Shown: positions 52,896 through 62,976, numbered from the stretch's first letter. The stretch: 64,000 nucleotides of DNA from Streptomyces sp. RB17 (GCF_009604455.1 NZ_WEGL01000002.1:1-64000); one strand, 5' to 3'. Translations and numbers: made by a program. The notes: a model not told the origin generated them from the letters alone.

Positions 52896-52979
52896 TCGTG
52901 GTGGGTGGGATGTTGCGCCGGTGTTTCCCCGCTGTCAAGAGTCCGTGCGGCGATCCGCCGGGCGCGGGCCCGGCTCGGG

Positions 52980-53645
52980 TCAGCCGGCCGCGCGCTCCGC
53001 CGTCAGGTAGGCGATCACCATGTCGCCGAGCATGGTCCGGTAGTGCTCCCGCTGGGCGGGGTCCACCAGGTCCCGGCCGAACAGGGCGCCGAAGGTGTGC
53101 CGGTTGGCGACCCGGAAGAAGCAGAACGCGCTGATCATCGCGTGCAGGTCGACCGCGTCGACGTCGGCCGTGAACAGCCCCGACTCCTGTCCCGCGGTGA
53201 GGATCCGGCGGATCACGTCCAGCGCCGGGGAGCCGATCCTCCCCAGCTTCTCGGAGGCCGCGATGTGCTCGGCGCCGTGGATGTTCTCGATGCTGACCAG
53301 GCGGATGAAGTCCGGGTGCCGCTCATGGTGGTCGAAGGTCAGCTCGGCCAGGCGGCGGATCGCGGCGACCGGGTCCAGGTGATCGACGTCCAGCTGCTGC
53401 TCGGCCTCGCGGATCACCCCGTACGCCCGCTCCAGCACGGCTGTGAACAGCTGTTCCTTGCCGCCGAAGTAGTAGTAGATCATCCGCTTGGTGGTGCGGG
53501 TGCGGGCCGCGATGTCGTCCACCCGGGCCCCGTCGTAGCCGGCCCGGGCGAACTCCTGCGTGGCCACGTCGAGGATCTCGGCCTTGGTGCGGGCCGCGTC
53601 GCGCACCCGTCCCCCGGGTCGTACCGGTTCTTCGACGCTGGTCAT
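52980..53645 (-). CDS. TetR-family regulator of the quinate/shikimate genes
   Basis: A 221-aa protein with a helix-turn-helix at about residues 30-55 (ARVDDIAARTRTTKRMIYYY) and a TetR_C domain (RRLAELTFDHHERHPDFIRL). Such regulators of aromatic or hydroaromatic acid catabolism bind the substrate. The gene is upstream of the transporter on the same strand and divergent from the dehydrogenase gene; both have the CTAA-N16-TTAG site. ATG 53645 follows GAAGGAA. Confidence 0.88.
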   Translation of the reverse strand: MTSVEEPVRPGGRVRDAARTKAEILDVATQEFARAGYDGARVDDIAARTRTTKRMIYYYFGGKEQLFTAVLERAYGVIREAEQQLDVDHLDPVAAIRRLAELTFDHHERHPDFIRLVSIENIHGAEHIAASEKLGRIGSPALDVIRRILTAGQESGLFTADVDAVDLHAMISAFCFFRVANRHTFGALFGRDLVDPAQREHYRTMLGDMVIAYLTAERAAG

Positions 53646-53765
53646 CGCATTCCTTCGGGCCGGTGGACGCCTGGGCGGCACGCTCGCTGTGCGTGCCGGT
53701 GATTGTAGAAGCAGGGGCGCCGGCTGGGGCCGGGGTCTTCCGCACAGTCGGGGCGGCTGATATAG

Positions 53766-53789
53766 CTAACGTACTGGTTCGTACATTAG
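53766..53789. promoter_or_regulatory. Operator CTAA-N16-TTAG in the divergent promoter
   Basis: CTAACGTACTGGTTCG followed by TACATTAG, with an inner GTAC/GTAC repeat, lies 44 bp upstream of the shikimate dehydrogenase start and 121 bp upstream of the TetR start. Confidence 0.65.
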
Positions 53790-53809
53790 CGCCGTCTCGG
53801 GAGGGCCAC

Positions 53810-54703
53810 GTGGCCAAGGACTCGTATCTCGTCGGGCTGATCGGGGCCGGGATCGGCCCCTCGCTCAGCCCCGCCCTGCACCAGCGGGAGGCGGACCGGC
53901 AGGGCCTGCGCCACCTGTACCGGCTCCTCGACATCGACGTCCTCGGGCGGGCGCCGGAGGCGGTCGGCGACCTGGTCCGCGCCGCCCGCGATCTCGGCTA
54001 CGACGGGCTGAACATCACCCACCCCTGCAAACAGCTGGTCATCGACCACCTCGACGCGCTCGATCCGCGGGCCGAGGCGCTCGGCGCGGTCAACACCGTG
54101 GTCTTCGACGACGGCCGGGCCGTGGGCCACAACACCGACGTGACCGGTTTCGCCGCCTCCTTCGCGCGCGGCCTGCCGGACGCCCCGCTCGAGCGGGTCG
54201 TCCAGCTCGGCGCGGGCGGCGCGGGCGCGGCCGTCGCCCACGCGGTGCTCACCCTCGGTGCCGGACGGGTCACCGTCGTCGATGCGCTGCCCCAGCGGGG
54301 CGCTGCGCTGGCCGACTCGCTGGTACGGCACTTCGGCCCCGGCCGGGCTGTGGCGGCGACGGCCGATCAGTTGCCGGAACTGCTTGCCGAGGCCGACGGC
54401 GCGGGGGGTCTTGTCCATGCCACGCCCACCGGTATGGCCGCGCATCCGGGGCTGCCGTTGCCTGCGGAGCTGCTGCATCCCGGGCTGTGGGTGGCGGAGG
54501 TCGTCTATCGGCCGCTTCGGACGGAGCTGCTGCGGGTGGCTCACGCGCGTGGGTGCGCCGTTCTCGCTGGAGGCGGAATGGCCGTGTTCCAGGCTGCGGA
54601 TGCGTTTCGGTTGTTCACGGGGAGAGAGCCGGACAGCAGGCGGATGCTGGCTGACTTCGAGGAGTTGGTGGGCGTCGAGAGCTCGGGGAGTCCTGTCGGA
54701 TGA
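53810..54703 (+). CDS. Shikimate/quinate dehydrogenase (AroE/YdiB-like)
   Basis: A 297-aa enzyme. Substrate loop SLSPALHQ, catalytic lysine in NITHPCKQ, the Asp in HNTDVTGF, and the NAD(P) motif LGAGGAGAAVAHAV are all intact. It oxidises quinate or shikimate to the 3-dehydro compounds, or the reverse. Linkage to a dehydroshikimate dehydratase and an uptake protein supports a catabolic role rather than the housekeeping aroE. GTG 53810 has GGGAGGG directly upstream. Confidence 0.88.
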   Translation: MAKDSYLVGLIGAGIGPSLSPALHQREADRQGLRHLYRLLDIDVLGRAPEAVGDLVRAARDLGYDGLNITHPCKQLVIDHLDALDPRAEALGAVNTVVFDDGRAVGHNTDVTGFAASFARGLPDAPLERVVQLGAGGAGAAVAHAVLTLGAGRVTVVDALPQRGAALADSLVRHFGPGRAVAATADQLPELLAEADGAGGLVHATPTGMAAHPGLPLPAELLHPGLWVAEVVYRPLRTELLRVAHARGCAVLAGGGMAVFQAADAFRLFTGREPDSRRMLADFEELVGVESSGSPVG

Positions 54704-54768
54704 CGGGTGCGGGTGGTGTGTGGCCGGTCGCGCCCACGCGGCGGCGGCCGCATATCGGAAACAGCCCC

Positions 54769-54786
54769 GCGCCCCTGACGGGGCGC
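54769..54786. repeat. Short GC hairpin between dehydrogenase and dehydratase
   Basis: GCGCCCC-TGAC-GGGGCGC forms a 7-bp stem with a 4-nt loop, between two genes expected to be co-transcribed. This is a small palindrome of a kind seen repeatedly in Streptomyces intergenic DNA; a terminator role is uncertain. Confidence 0.4.
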
Positions 54787-54816
54787 CGCAGCACGGCAGT
54801 CTCAAGGAGCACAGGT

Positions 54817-56610
54817 ATGCACACCTCCATCGCCACCGTCTCCCTGAGCGGCACCCTCACCGAGAAGCTCGCCGCCGTCGCGCGTGCCGGGTTCGGCGGG
54901 GTGGAGATCTTCGAGAACGATCTCCTCGCCTGCCCGCTCGCTCCCGAGGAGATCCGGGCCCGCTGTGCCGACCTCGGGCTGAGCATCGATCTGTACCAGC
55001 CGATGCGGGACATCGAGGGCGTGCCCGACGAGGTCTTCGAGCGCAATCTGCGGCGCGCCCGGCACAAGTTCGAGCTGATGAACCGGCTCGGCGCCGACAC
55101 CGTCCTCGTGTGCTCAAGCGTGTCGCCGGACGCCGTGGACGACGACGCGCGAGCGGCCGGTCAGCTCGCTCGACTGGCCGGGCTCGCCGAGGAGTTCGGG
55201 ATCCGAGTGGCGTACGAGGCGCTCGCCTGGGGGCGGCATGTGAACACCTATGACCACGCGTGGCGGATCGTCGAGGCCGCCGGGCACCCGGCGCTCGGCG
55301 TGTGTCTGGACAGTTTCCACATCCTCTCCCGCGGCTCCGAACCGAAGGATCTCGAAGGGATCGCGGACATCCCCGGCGAGAAGATCTTCTTCCTGCAACT
55401 GGCCGATGCCCCGCTGCTCGCGATGGACGTCCTGCAGTGGAGCCGCCACTACCGCTGCTTCCCCGGCCAGGGCGGCTTCGACGTCGCCGGGCTGCTGCGG
55501 CGCGTCCTCGCCGCCGGCTACCGCGGGCCGCTGTCCCTGGAGGTCTTCAACGACGTCTTCCGGCAGGCCGACGCCGGCCCCACCGCCGTCGACGCCCACC
55601 GGTCCCTGCTGCTCCTGCAGGAGGTCGCGGGCGTGGCCGAACTGCCGCCGCCCGTCGTGCCCACCGGGGTGGCCTTCGCCGAACTTCTCACCCCGGACGC
55701 CGAACCCGTCACCGCGCTCCTGAGCGCGCTCGGCTTCACCCGCGCCGCCCGGCACCGTGGCAAGCCCGTCGACCTGTGGCAGCGGGGTGAGGCCCGCGTC
55801 CTGGTCAACTCCGCCGCCACCGCCCGCCGCGGCGGCACCCGGCTGGCCGCGATCGGCCTGGAGTCCCCGGACCCCGCCGCTGCCGCCCGCCGCGCCGAAA
55901 CGCTGCTCGCCCCCGTGCTGCCCCGCCGCCGTACCCCCGGGGACGCCCCGCTGGACGCCGTCGCCGCCCCCGACGGCACCGAACTGTTCTTCTGCGCCAC
56001 CGGCGATCCCGAACTCCCCGACTGGCGGGCCGACTTCGCCGGCCTGCCGGACATCACCCCGGCGCCCTCCGCCACCCGCATCGACCACCTCGCCCTCACC
56101 CAGCCCTGGCACCACTTCGACGAGGCCACGCTCTTCCACCGCAGCGTCCTCGGCCTCACCGCCCAGGAGAGCGTCGACCTCGCCGACCCCTACGGCCTGA
56201 TGCGCAGCCGCGCCGTCGCCAACGCCGACGGCAGCGTCCGCATCGCCCTCGGCGTCGGCGCGGCACCCACCGACGACACCGTGCACGCGGCGCACATCGC
56301 GCTGGCCACCGACGACGTGGTGGCCGCGGCCCGCGCCTTCCACGCCGCGGGCGGCCGGCTGCTGCGGGTGCCGGCCAACTATTACGACGACCTCGCCGCC
56401 CGGTACGAGCTCGCCGACGACGAGCTGGAGACCTACCGGGACCTCGGCATCCTCTACGACCGGGACGCGGGCGGCTCCTTCCGGCACTGCTACACCGAAA
56501 CCGTCGGCCGGGTCTTCTTCGAACTCGTCCAGCGCGACCCCGCCTACCAGGGGTACGGCGCCGCGAACGCGCCGGTGCGGCTCGCGGCCCAGCACGCGGG
56601 ACGCCGCTGA
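54817..56610 (+). CDS. 3-Dehydroshikimate dehydratase, two-domain type
   Basis: A 597-aa fusion. The N-terminal about 270 residues form a sugar-phosphate isomerase-like TIM barrel (TSIATVSLSGTLTEKLAAVA, AYEALAWG, LSLEVFNDVF) with the metal-binding Glu residues of QuiC/QsuB. The C-terminal about 310 residues resemble 4-hydroxyphenylpyruvate dioxygenase (two VOC modules: RIDHLALTQPWHHFDEAT, later RVFFELVQRD). Such proteins convert 3-dehydroshikimate to protocatechuate. ATG 54817 follows AAGGAG by 7 nt. The gene follows the shikimate dehydrogenase by 113 bp. The dehydroquinate dehydratase needed for quinate use is not in the window. Confidence 0.9.
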   Translation: MHTSIATVSLSGTLTEKLAAVARAGFGGVEIFENDLLACPLAPEEIRARCADLGLSIDLYQPMRDIEGVPDEVFERNLRRARHKFELMNRLGADTVLVCSSVSPDAVDDDARAAGQLARLAGLAEEFGIRVAYEALAWGRHVNTYDHAWRIVEAAGHPALGVCLDSFHILSRGSEPKDLEGIADIPGEKIFFLQLADAPLLAMDVLQWSRHYRCFPGQGGFDVAGLLRRVLAAGYRGPLSLEVFNDVFRQADAGPTAVDAHRSLLLLQEVAGVAELPPPVVPTGVAFAELLTPDAEPVTALLSALGFTRAARHRGKPVDLWQRGEARVLVNSAATARRGGTRLAAIGLESPDPAAAARRAETLLAPVLPRRRTPGDAPLDAVAAPDGTELFFCATGDPELPDWRADFAGLPDITPAPSATRIDHLALTQPWHHFDEATLFHRSVLGLTAQESVDLADPYGLMRSRAVANADGSVRIALGVGAAPTDDTVHAAHIALATDDVVAAARAFHAAGGRLLRVPANYYDDLAARYELADDELETYRDLGILYDRDAGGSFRHCYTETVGRVFFELVQRDPAYQGYGAANAPVRLAAQHAGRR

Positions 56611-56780
56611 GAGCAGCGGGCGAAAGAGGAGGTGAAGGAGCTGGTGAGCCCGCGGTGAGACCTCGGTGAGACACGGCCCCGGCATCCGCCGCCACCCGTT
56701 CGGGCGGCCGATACTCGCACGGTCCGCGACAGACCCGGTGTCCCGGACCCGAGAGTCCCGAACGGGTGCCTGGAAGTCCC

Positions 56781-58889
56781 ATGCCGATCCCCGCCGGCCG
56801 GCCGCTGCTGCGCCCCGGCCAGCCGCCGACCGCAACCGCTCCGCCCCCGGCCGTCCCGCCCCCGGCCGTCCCGCCCCCGGCCGTCCCGCCCCCGGCCGTC
56901 CCGCCCCCGGGCACCCCGCTCGCGGCGGCCCGCGCCGACCGCTACGAGCGGCCGGTGCTCGCCGTCATCGCCGCGCTCGCCGCCGTGCTGTGCCTGTGGG
57001 GCCTGGAGCACAGCACCTACCACGCCTTCTACGCGAGCGCGGTGCGCAGCATGACGGACAGTCCGGCCGGTTTCCTCTACGGCTCCTTCGACCCGGCCGG
57101 CTCCATCACGCTGGACAAGCTGCCCGGCTTCCTGTGGCCGCAGGCGCTCGCCGCGCTGGTGTTCGGCTTCCACCCATGGGCGCTGGTGCTGCCCCAGGCC
57201 CTGGAGATGGTGGGCTGCGTCCTGCTGCTGCATCTGCTGGTGCGCCGCTGGGCCGGGGTGCCCGCCGGGCTGCTGGCCGCCGTGTTCCTGACGCTGACCC
57301 CGGTGACGGTGGGCCTCGGCCGTTCGGTCACCGAGGACGCCCCGTTCGTGCTGCTCCTGCTGCTGGCCGCCGAGGCCACCTGGCGGGCCACCGAGCGGGG
57401 CCGCCCGCGCACCCTGCTGCTCGCCGGAGTCTGGGTGGGTCTCGCCTTCCAGTGCAAGATGCTGGAGGCGTGGGCGGTGCTGCCCGCGCTGGCCGCGGCC
57501 TACCTCGTCGCCGCGCCCGCCGTACTGCGCCGCCGTGTCCGCCATGTGGTGCTGGCCGGGGCGGTGACCGTGGCGGTGTCGGTGTCGTGGATGCTGGTGG
57601 CGGCGCTCACCCCGGCGGGCGCCCGCCCGTACCTCGACGGCACCACCGACGACTCGCCGTTCGCCCTGGTCGTCGGCTACAACTTCCTGACCCGTTTCCA
57701 TGCCGTCGGCGTGGACGCGGCCGGCACCGGCAGCATCGTGACGAGCCGAGCGGTCCGCGCGGGCGCACATCTGGGACCGGGGATGGGCGACGGCGTGGGG
57801 AAGATGTTCAGCCCCGGCCTCGCCACCCAGACCGGCTGGCTGTACCCGCTGGCCGCGCTCGGTCTGGTCGGCGGGCTGCTGGCGCTGCGGCGGCGCCGGG
57901 CGGCGCGCACCGACCGGCTGCTCGCCGGACATGTGCTGTGGGGCGTGTGGCTCGTGACGTTCTTCGCGGTCTTCAGCTTCGGCAGCGTCACCGGCCACAC
58001 CTACTACATGGGCGTCGTCGCGGTGCCCGTGGCCGCCCTCGCCGCAGCCGCCGTCGTCCGGGCCGGCGGCTCGCGCGCGTCTTCGGGACCGGGTGTCGTC
58101 GGGGCCGGCGGCTCTCGTGTGTCTCCCACGGCCGCCGTCGGCGAGGCGGGCGGCTCCCGTACGCCTCCCGCGGCCGGCGTCGCCCCTGGCCGCCGTTCCC
58201 GTGTGCTCGCGGCCGTCATCGCCGTCAACCTCGTGTGGTGCGCGGCCCTGACGCTGTGGTACCCGCGCTTCCAGCCCTGGTCGGTGCCCTGCGCGGCCGC
58301 CCTCGGGCTGCTGGCGGTGCTGCTCGCGGCCCTGCGCCGGCGCTCCGGCGAGACCGCCCGCCGTATCCCGCCGCAGGCCGCGCTCGCCGCCGCCCTCGCC
58401 GCCGTCCTGCTGGTCCCCGCCGTGTGGACGGCGTCCGCGCTGTCCCTGCGCTACAACCAGCCCGGCGCCTTCGGTCGGGTCGGCCCGACCAGCACCCGAG
58501 CCGGCACCGCGTCGACCACCCTCGGGCCCCGGCACCGGCGGCTGCTCGCCTACTTGACCGCGCACCGCGACGGCGCCCGCTACCTGGCCGCCGTACCCGA
58601 CTGGCAGAGCGCCGCGCCGTACGTCATCGCCGCCGACGCGTCCGTGCTGCCGATGGGCGGCTTCACCGGAAGCGTCCCGTATCCGGCGCGGGCCGAGTTC
58701 CGCCGGATGCTGGACACCGGGCGGCTGCGTTACGTCGTGCTGTCCCGCCGCTCCCGCGGGGCACGCACCCCGGTGGGGACGCTGTTGCGCTGGACCACCG
58801 CCCACTGCACACGCGTCCCGCCGGCCGCCTACGACCCCGGCGACCGGACCCGGCTGCTGTACGACTGCGGCCCGGCCCACCGCAGGTGA
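56781..58889 (+). CDS. GT39/ArnT-like membrane glycosyltransferase
   Basis: A 702-aa protein with about 11-13 transmembrane segments. The first extracytoplasmic loop has the FYASAVRSMT and GSITLDKLPGFLWPQ pattern of PMT/ArnT-type enzymes, with acidic residues for polyprenyl-phosphate-sugar transfer. A long C-terminal domain is extracytoplasmic (QSAAPYVIAADASVLPMGGF). The N-terminus contains a Pro-rich repeat (four PPPAV units) and there are three GAGGSR-like repeats between membrane segments near residue 430. It probably glycosylates a secreted protein or envelope component. ATG 56781 is preferred over GTG 56766. Confidence 0.85.
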   Translation: MPIPAGRPLLRPGQPPTATAPPPAVPPPAVPPPAVPPPAVPPPGTPLAAARADRYERPVLAVIAALAAVLCLWGLEHSTYHAFYASAVRSMTDSPAGFLYGSFDPAGSITLDKLPGFLWPQALAALVFGFHPWALVLPQALEMVGCVLLLHLLVRRWAGVPAGLLAAVFLTLTPVTVGLGRSVTEDAPFVLLLLLAAEATWRATERGRPRTLLLAGVWVGLAFQCKMLEAWAVLPALAAAYLVAAPAVLRRRVRHVVLAGAVTVAVSVSWMLVAALTPAGARPYLDGTTDDSPFALVVGYNFLTRFHAVGVDAAGTGSIVTSRAVRAGAHLGPGMGDGVGKMFSPGLATQTGWLYPLAALGLVGGLLALRRRRAARTDRLLAGHVLWGVWLVTFFAVFSFGSVTGHTYYMGVVAVPVAALAAAAVVRAGGSRASSGPGVVGAGGSRVSPTAAVGEAGGSRTPPAAGVAPGRRSRVLAAVIAVNLVWCAALTLWYPRFQPWSVPCAAALGLLAVLLAALRRRSGETARRIPPQAALAAALAAVLLVPAVWTASALSLRYNQPGAFGRVGPTSTRAGTASTTLGPRHRRLLAYLTAHRDGARYLAAVPDWQSAAPYVIAADASVLPMGGFTGSVPYPARAEFRRMLDTGRLRYVVLSRRSRGARTPVGTLLRWTTAHCTRVPPAAYDPGDRTRLLYDCGPAHRR
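56841..56900 (+). repeat. 15-bp tandem repeat, four perfect copies
   Basis: Four identical units CCGCCCCCGGCCGTC run in tandem and are followed by a diverged fifth. They encode (PPPAV)4 in the N-terminus of the GT39-like protein. Confidence 0.9.
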
Positions 58890-58912
58890 ACCGGGCCGCG
58901 GCCGAAGGGCCG

Positions 58913-59500
58913 TTACGGCCGTCTGTTCCACTCGGCGATCACGGGCCGCCCGTGTTCGGTGGACAGCCGGCCGACCGTGGCGGTGGCCAGCTGGAACAGC
59001 CGGCCCTCGGCGGGCGGCAGACCCAGCCGGCGGGCGGTGAGCACGCGCAGGAAGTGGGCGTGGGCGACGAGGATCACGTCCCCCTCCGCGAGGGCCGGGG
59101 ACACACGGGCCAGCACCCGGTCGGCGCGGGCCCCGATCTCCTCCGGTGACTCGCCCGGGTGACCCTCGGGGCCGGGCGGCACGCCGTCGGTCCACAGGTC
59201 CCAGCCGGGGCGGGTGCGGTGGATGTCGACCGTGGTGATGCCCTCGTAGCCGCCGTAGTCCCACTCGTGCAGACCGGGATCGGGCACGACCCCGGTCAGG
59301 CCCGCCAGCTCGGCGGTGCGCAGCGCGCGGTCCAGCGGGCTGGACAGCGCGAGGGCGTAGGTCCGGTCGGTGAGCAGCGGAGCGAGGGACTTGGCCTGTT
59401 CCTCGCCGCGCCCGGTCAGGGGCAGGTCGGTCCAGCTGGTGTGCTGTCCCGACCTGCTCCACTCCGTCTCACCGTGGCGGACCAGCAGGAGGTCCCCCAC
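58913..59500 (-). CDS. Histidine phosphatase (phosphoglycerate mutase family)
   Basis: A 195-aa enzyme. The phosphohistidine motif is LVRHGETEWSR (residues 6-16), the second Arg/Glu in ALSSPLDRALRTAE, and HEWDYGGYEG is followed by VAHAHFLRVL with the second active-site His. It hydrolyses a phosphoester; in the pentose-phosphate operon context a sugar phosphate is plausible. GTG 59500 starts 6 bp after the gnd stop, so it is the last gene of the zwf-opcA-pgi-gnd unit. Confidence 0.9.
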   Translation of the reverse strand: MGDLLLVRHGETEWSRSGQHTSWTDLPLTGRGEEQAKSLAPLLTDRTYALALSSPLDRALRTAELAGLTGVVPDPGLHEWDYGGYEGITTVDIHRTRPGWDLWTDGVPPGPEGHPGESPEEIGARADRVLARVSPALAEGDVILVAHAHFLRVLTARRLGLPPAEGRLFQLATATVGRLSTEHGRPVIAEWNRRP

Positions 59501-59506
59501 GGCGGG

Positions 59507-60385
59507 TCAGTCCTTCTTCTCGACAGCGTGGCCGCCGAACTGGTTGCGCAGCGCCGCGATCATCTTCATCTGCGGCGAGTCGTCCTGCCGGGAGGCGAAG
59601 CGGGCGAAGAGCGAGGCGGTGATCGCGGGCAGCGGGACCGCGTTGTCGATGGCCGCCTCCACCGTCCAGCGGCCCTCGCCGGAGTCCTCCGCGTAGCCGC
59701 GCAGCTTCTCCAGGTGCTCGTCCTCGTCGAGGGCGTTGACCGCGAGGTCCAGCAGCCAGGAGCGGATGACGGTGCCTTCCTGCCAGGAGCGGAACACCTC
59801 GCGGACGTTCTCCACCGAGTGGACCTTCTCCAGCAGCTCCCAGCCCTCGGCGTAGGCCTGCATCATGGCGTACTCGATGCCGTTGTGGACCATCTTGGAG
59901 AAGTGCCCGGCGCCGACCCGGCCCGCGTGGACATAGCCGTACGGGCCCTCCGGCTTGAGCGCCTCGAAGATCGGCTTCAGCGGCTCCACGTGCTGTGCGT
60001 CGCCGCCGACCATGAGGGCGTAGCCGTTCTCCAGGCCCCACACTCCGCCGGAGACACCGGCGTCGACGAAGCCGATGCCCTTGATGCCGAGGGCGGCTGC
60101 GTGCCTCTCGTCGTCCGTCCAGCGGGAGTTGCCGCCGTCGATCACCGTGTCGCCGGGCTCCAGCAGGTCGCCCAGTTCGTCGACGACGGTCTGTGTGGCG
60201 GTGCCGGCCGGGACCATCACCCACACACGGCGGGGCGCGTCCAGCTTCTCGACCAGTTCGGCGAGGGACTTGGCGTCGGAGACCTCGGGATTGCGGTCGT
60301 AGCCGATGACGGTGTGGCCGGCGCGGCGGATCCGCTCGCGCATGTTGCCGCCCATCTTGCCGAGACCGATGAGACCGAGCTGCAT
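59507..60385 (-). CDS. gnd: 6-Phosphogluconate dehydrogenase, decarboxylating (short form)
   Basis: A 292-aa enzyme of the short NAD-type class (long forms have about 470 aa). N-terminal nucleotide motif GLIGLGKMGGNM, substrate loop VSGGVWGLENG and catalytic KMVHNGIEY are all present. It oxidises 6-phosphogluconate to ribulose 5-phosphate. It starts 1 bp after the pgi stop, so it is translated with it. In S. coelicolor a gnd gene lies in the same zwf/opcA/pgi group. Confidence 0.95.
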   Translation of the reverse strand: MQLGLIGLGKMGGNMRERIRRAGHTVIGYDRNPEVSDAKSLAELVEKLDAPRRVWVMVPAGTATQTVVDELGDLLEPGDTVIDGGNSRWTDDERHAAALGIKGIGFVDAGVSGGVWGLENGYALMVGGDAQHVEPLKPIFEALKPEGPYGYVHAGRVGAGHFSKMVHNGIEYAMMQAYAEGWELLEKVHSVENVREVFRSWQEGTVIRSWLLDLAVNALDEDEHLEKLRGYAEDSGEGRWTVEAAIDNAVPLPAITASLFARFASRQDDSPQMKMIAALRNQFGGHAVEKKD

Positions 60386-60386
60386 G

Positions 60387-62048
60387 TCAGTTCACTTCCG
60401 ATGCGTTCTTGAGCGTGCGGTAGGCGGCGACGAGGGCCGTGGTGGACGGGTCGAGACCGGGGACCTCTGCGCCCTCGCTGAGGGCGGGCTCGACCCGCTG
60501 GGCGAGGACCTTGCCCAGCTCCACGCCCCACTGGTCGAAGGAGTCGATGTTCCACACCGCGCCCTGTACGAACACCTTGTGCTCGTAGAGGGCGATCAGC
60601 TGGCCGAGCACGGACGGGGTCAGCTCGCGGGCGAGGATCGTGGTGGTGGGATGGTCGCCCCGGAAGGTGCGGTGCGTGACCTGTTCCTCCGGCACGCCCT
60701 CCGCGCGGACCTCCTCGGCACTCTTGCCGAAGGCGAGCGCCTGGGTCTGGGCGAAGAAGTTGGCCATCAACAGGTCGTGCTGCGCCTTGAGTTCTTCGCT
60801 GAGCTCGCCCACGGGACGGGCGAAGCCGATGAAGTCCGCCGGGATCAGCTTGGTGCCCTGGTGGATCAACTGGTAGTACGCGTGCTGCCCGTTGGTGCCC
60901 GGGGTACCCCACACCACCGGCCCGGTCTGCCACTCCACCGGTCGGCCGTCCCGCTGCACCGACTTGCCGTTGGACTCCATGTCCAGCTGCTGGAGGTAGG
61001 CGGTGAACCTCGACAGGTAGTGGCTGTACGGCAGCACGGCGTGCGACTGGGCGTCGTGGAAGTTGCCGTACCAGATGCCCAACAGGCCCAGCAGCAAAGG
61101 CGCGTTGGCCTCGGCGGGGGCGGTGCGGAAGTGGTCGTCGACCAGCCGGAAGCCGTCGAGCATCTCCCGGAACCGCTCGGGGCCGATGGCGATCATCAGG
61201 GACAGGCCGATCGCGGAGTCGTACGAGTACCGGCCGCCGACCCAGTCCCAGAACTCGAACATGTTGTCCGGGTCGATGCCGAACTCGGTGACCTTCTCGG
61301 CGTTGGTCGACAGTGCCACGAAATGCCGGGCGACGGCCTTCTCGTCGCCGTCGAAGGCCTTGAGCAGCCAGGAGCGCGCCGAGGTCGCGTTGGTGATCGT
61401 CTCGATCGTGGTGAACGTCTTGGACGCGACGATGAACAGGGTCTCCGCCGGGTCCAGGTCACGGGTGGCCTCGTGCAGGTCGGCGCCGTCCACGTTCGAC
61501 ACGAACCGGAACGTCAACTCCCGTGCGGTGTACGGGCGCAGTACCTCGTAGGCCATCGCCGGGCCGAGGTCGGAGCCGCCGATGCCGATGTTGACGACGT
61601 TCCTGATGCGCCTGCCGGTGTGGCCGGTCCACTCGCCCGAGCGGACCTTGCGGGCGAAGTCGGCCATCTGGTCGAGGACGCCGTGCACCTTCGGGACGAC
61701 GTTCTCGCCGTCCACCTCGATCACCGCGTCCCGCGGGGCGCGCAGCGCGGTGTGCAGCACGGCCCGCCGCTCGGTGACGTTGATCCTCTCGCCGCGGAAC
61801 ATGGCGTCGCGCAGCGCGAACACGCCCGTGGCGGTGGCGAGTTCCTGGAGCAGCGCCAGGGTCGCGTCGGTGATCAGGTGCTTGCTGTAGTCGATGTACA
61901 GGTCGCCGACCCGTACGACATACCGCTCGGCGCGGCCGGGGTCCGCCGCGAACAGCTCGCGCAGGTGCGGCTGCCCCTCGGCGCGGTGGTCGGCGAGGGC
62001 CGTCCACTGGGGCCGGTTGGTGAGCTTCACAAACTCGGACTCTGCCAT
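60387..62048 (-). CDS. pgi: Glucose-6-phosphate isomerase
   Basis: A 553-aa enzyme, the usual length. Signatures include [11 protein letters not shown] and the phosphate-binding SKTFTTIET, then [12 protein letters not shown] with the active-site Arg, and [18 protein letters not shown] [13 protein letters not shown] near residue 390. It interconverts glucose and fructose 6-phosphates. It follows opcA with a 1-bp gap. No frame problems. Confidence 0.96.
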   Translation of the reverse strand: MAESEFVKLTNRPQWTALADHRAEGQPHLRELFAADPGRAERYVVRVGDLYIDYSKHLITDATLALLQELATATGVFALRDAMFRGERINVTERRAVLHTALRAPRDAVIEVDGENVVPKVHGVLDQMADFARKVRSGEWTGHTGRRIRNVVNIGIGGSDLGPAMAYEVLRPYTARELTFRFVSNVDGADLHEATRDLDPAETLFIVASKTFTTIETITNATSARSWLLKAFDGDEKAVARHFVALSTNAEKVTEFGIDPDNMFEFWDWVGGRYSYDSAIGLSLMIAIGPERFREMLDGFRLVDDHFRTAPAEANAPLLLGLLGIWYGNFHDAQSHAVLPYSHYLSRFTAYLQQLDMESNGKSVQRDGRPVEWQTGPVVWGTPGTNGQHAYYQLIHQGTKLIPADFIGFARPVGELSEELKAQHDLLMANFFAQTQALAFGKSAEEVRAEGVPEEQVTHRTFRGDHPTTTILARELTPSVLGQLIALYEHKVFVQGAVWNIDSFDQWGVELGKVLAQRVEPALSEGAEVPGLDPSTTALVAAYRTLKNASEVN

Positions 62049-62049
62049 C

Positions 62050-62976
62050 TCAGGCGTTCTCCTTGGCGGCCTCGCCCTTGAGGGCGATGGCGTACATCTC
62101 GTCGGCGTCGAGGCGGCGCAGTTCCTCGGCGATGAGTTCGGAGGTGGGGCGGACCTTCAGGGCCAGGGTGCGCGGCGGCTGGCCGGGCAGGCTCAGCGTG
62201 GCGAGGGGGCCCTCGGGGCGGTCGATGCGGACCTCTCCGTTCTGGGTGCCCAGCCGTACGGCGGTGACGACCGGGCCGGCGGTGACCACGCGCTCCACGG
62301 ACACCTTCAGGCGGGCCTCCAGCCAGCGGGCCAGGAGTTCGGCGCTGGGATTGTCCGCCTCGGCCTCGACGGCCGCCGACGTGATCGGCACGCGCGCCTG
62401 GTCCAGGGCGGCGGCCAGCATCGACCGCCACAGCGTGAGCCGGGTCCAGGCGAGGTCGGTGTCGCCGGGCGCGTAGTTGCGGGCGCGGGTGTCCAGGACC
62501 TGCATCGGCCGCTCGAACGCGTACAGGTCGGTGATCCTGCGCTGCGCGAGCGCGCCGAGCGGGTCCTCGGACGGGGCGTCGGGGGCGTCCACCGGCCACC
62601 ACACGACGACGGGCGCGTCCGGCAGCAGCAGCGGCAGCACGACCGAGTCGGCGTGGTCGGACACCTCGCCGTAGGTGCGCAGCACGACCGTCTCCCCGGT
62701 GCCGGCCTCGGAGCCGACCCGGACCTCGGCGTCGAGGCGCGAGTGGGTGCGGTCGCGCAGGGTGCGGACATGCCGCTTGATGACGACCAGGGTCCGCATG
62801 GGGTGCTCGTGCGAGGCGTCCTCGGCGGCCTTGATCGAGTCGTAGGCGTTCTCCTCGTCCGTGACGATGACCATCGTCAGGACCATGCCCACGGCCGGGG
62901 TGCCGATGGCGCGGCGGCCCTGCACCAGCGCCTTGTTGATCTTGCTTGCCGTGGTGTCGGTCAGGTCGATCTTCAT
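62050..62976 (-). CDS. opcA: Glucose-6-phosphate dehydrogenase assembly protein OpcA
   Basis: A 308-aa protein without catalytic motifs. It starts [17 protein letters not shown], contains the family segments [19 protein letters not shown] and [16 protein letters not shown], and is needed for oligomerisation and activity of G6PD in cyanobacteria and actinomycetes. ATG 62976 overlaps the zwf stop (ATGA), so the two are made in stoichiometric linkage. Confidence 0.93.
   Translation of the reverse strand: MKIDLTDTTASKINKALVQGRRAIGTPAVGMVLTMVIVTDEENAYDSIKAAEDASHEHPMRTLVVIKRHVRTLRDRTHSRLDAEVRVGSEAGTGETVVLRTYGEVSDHADSVVLPLLLPDAPVVVWWPVDAPDAPSEDPLGALAQRRITDLYAFERPMQVLDTRARNYAPGDTDLAWTRLTLWRSMLAAALDQARVPITSAAVEAEADNPSAELLARWLEARLKVSVERVVTAGPVVTAVRLGTQNGEVRIDRPEGPLATLSLPGQPPRTLALKVRPTSELIAEELRRLDADEMYAIALKGEAAKENA

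Noticed and set aside
59507..60385. Truncated gnd gene, because it is shorter than typical 6-phosphogluconate dehydrogenase
   Set aside because: The 292-residue form has all motifs and its own start and stop. Short NAD-type Gnd enzymes of this length are a normal class.
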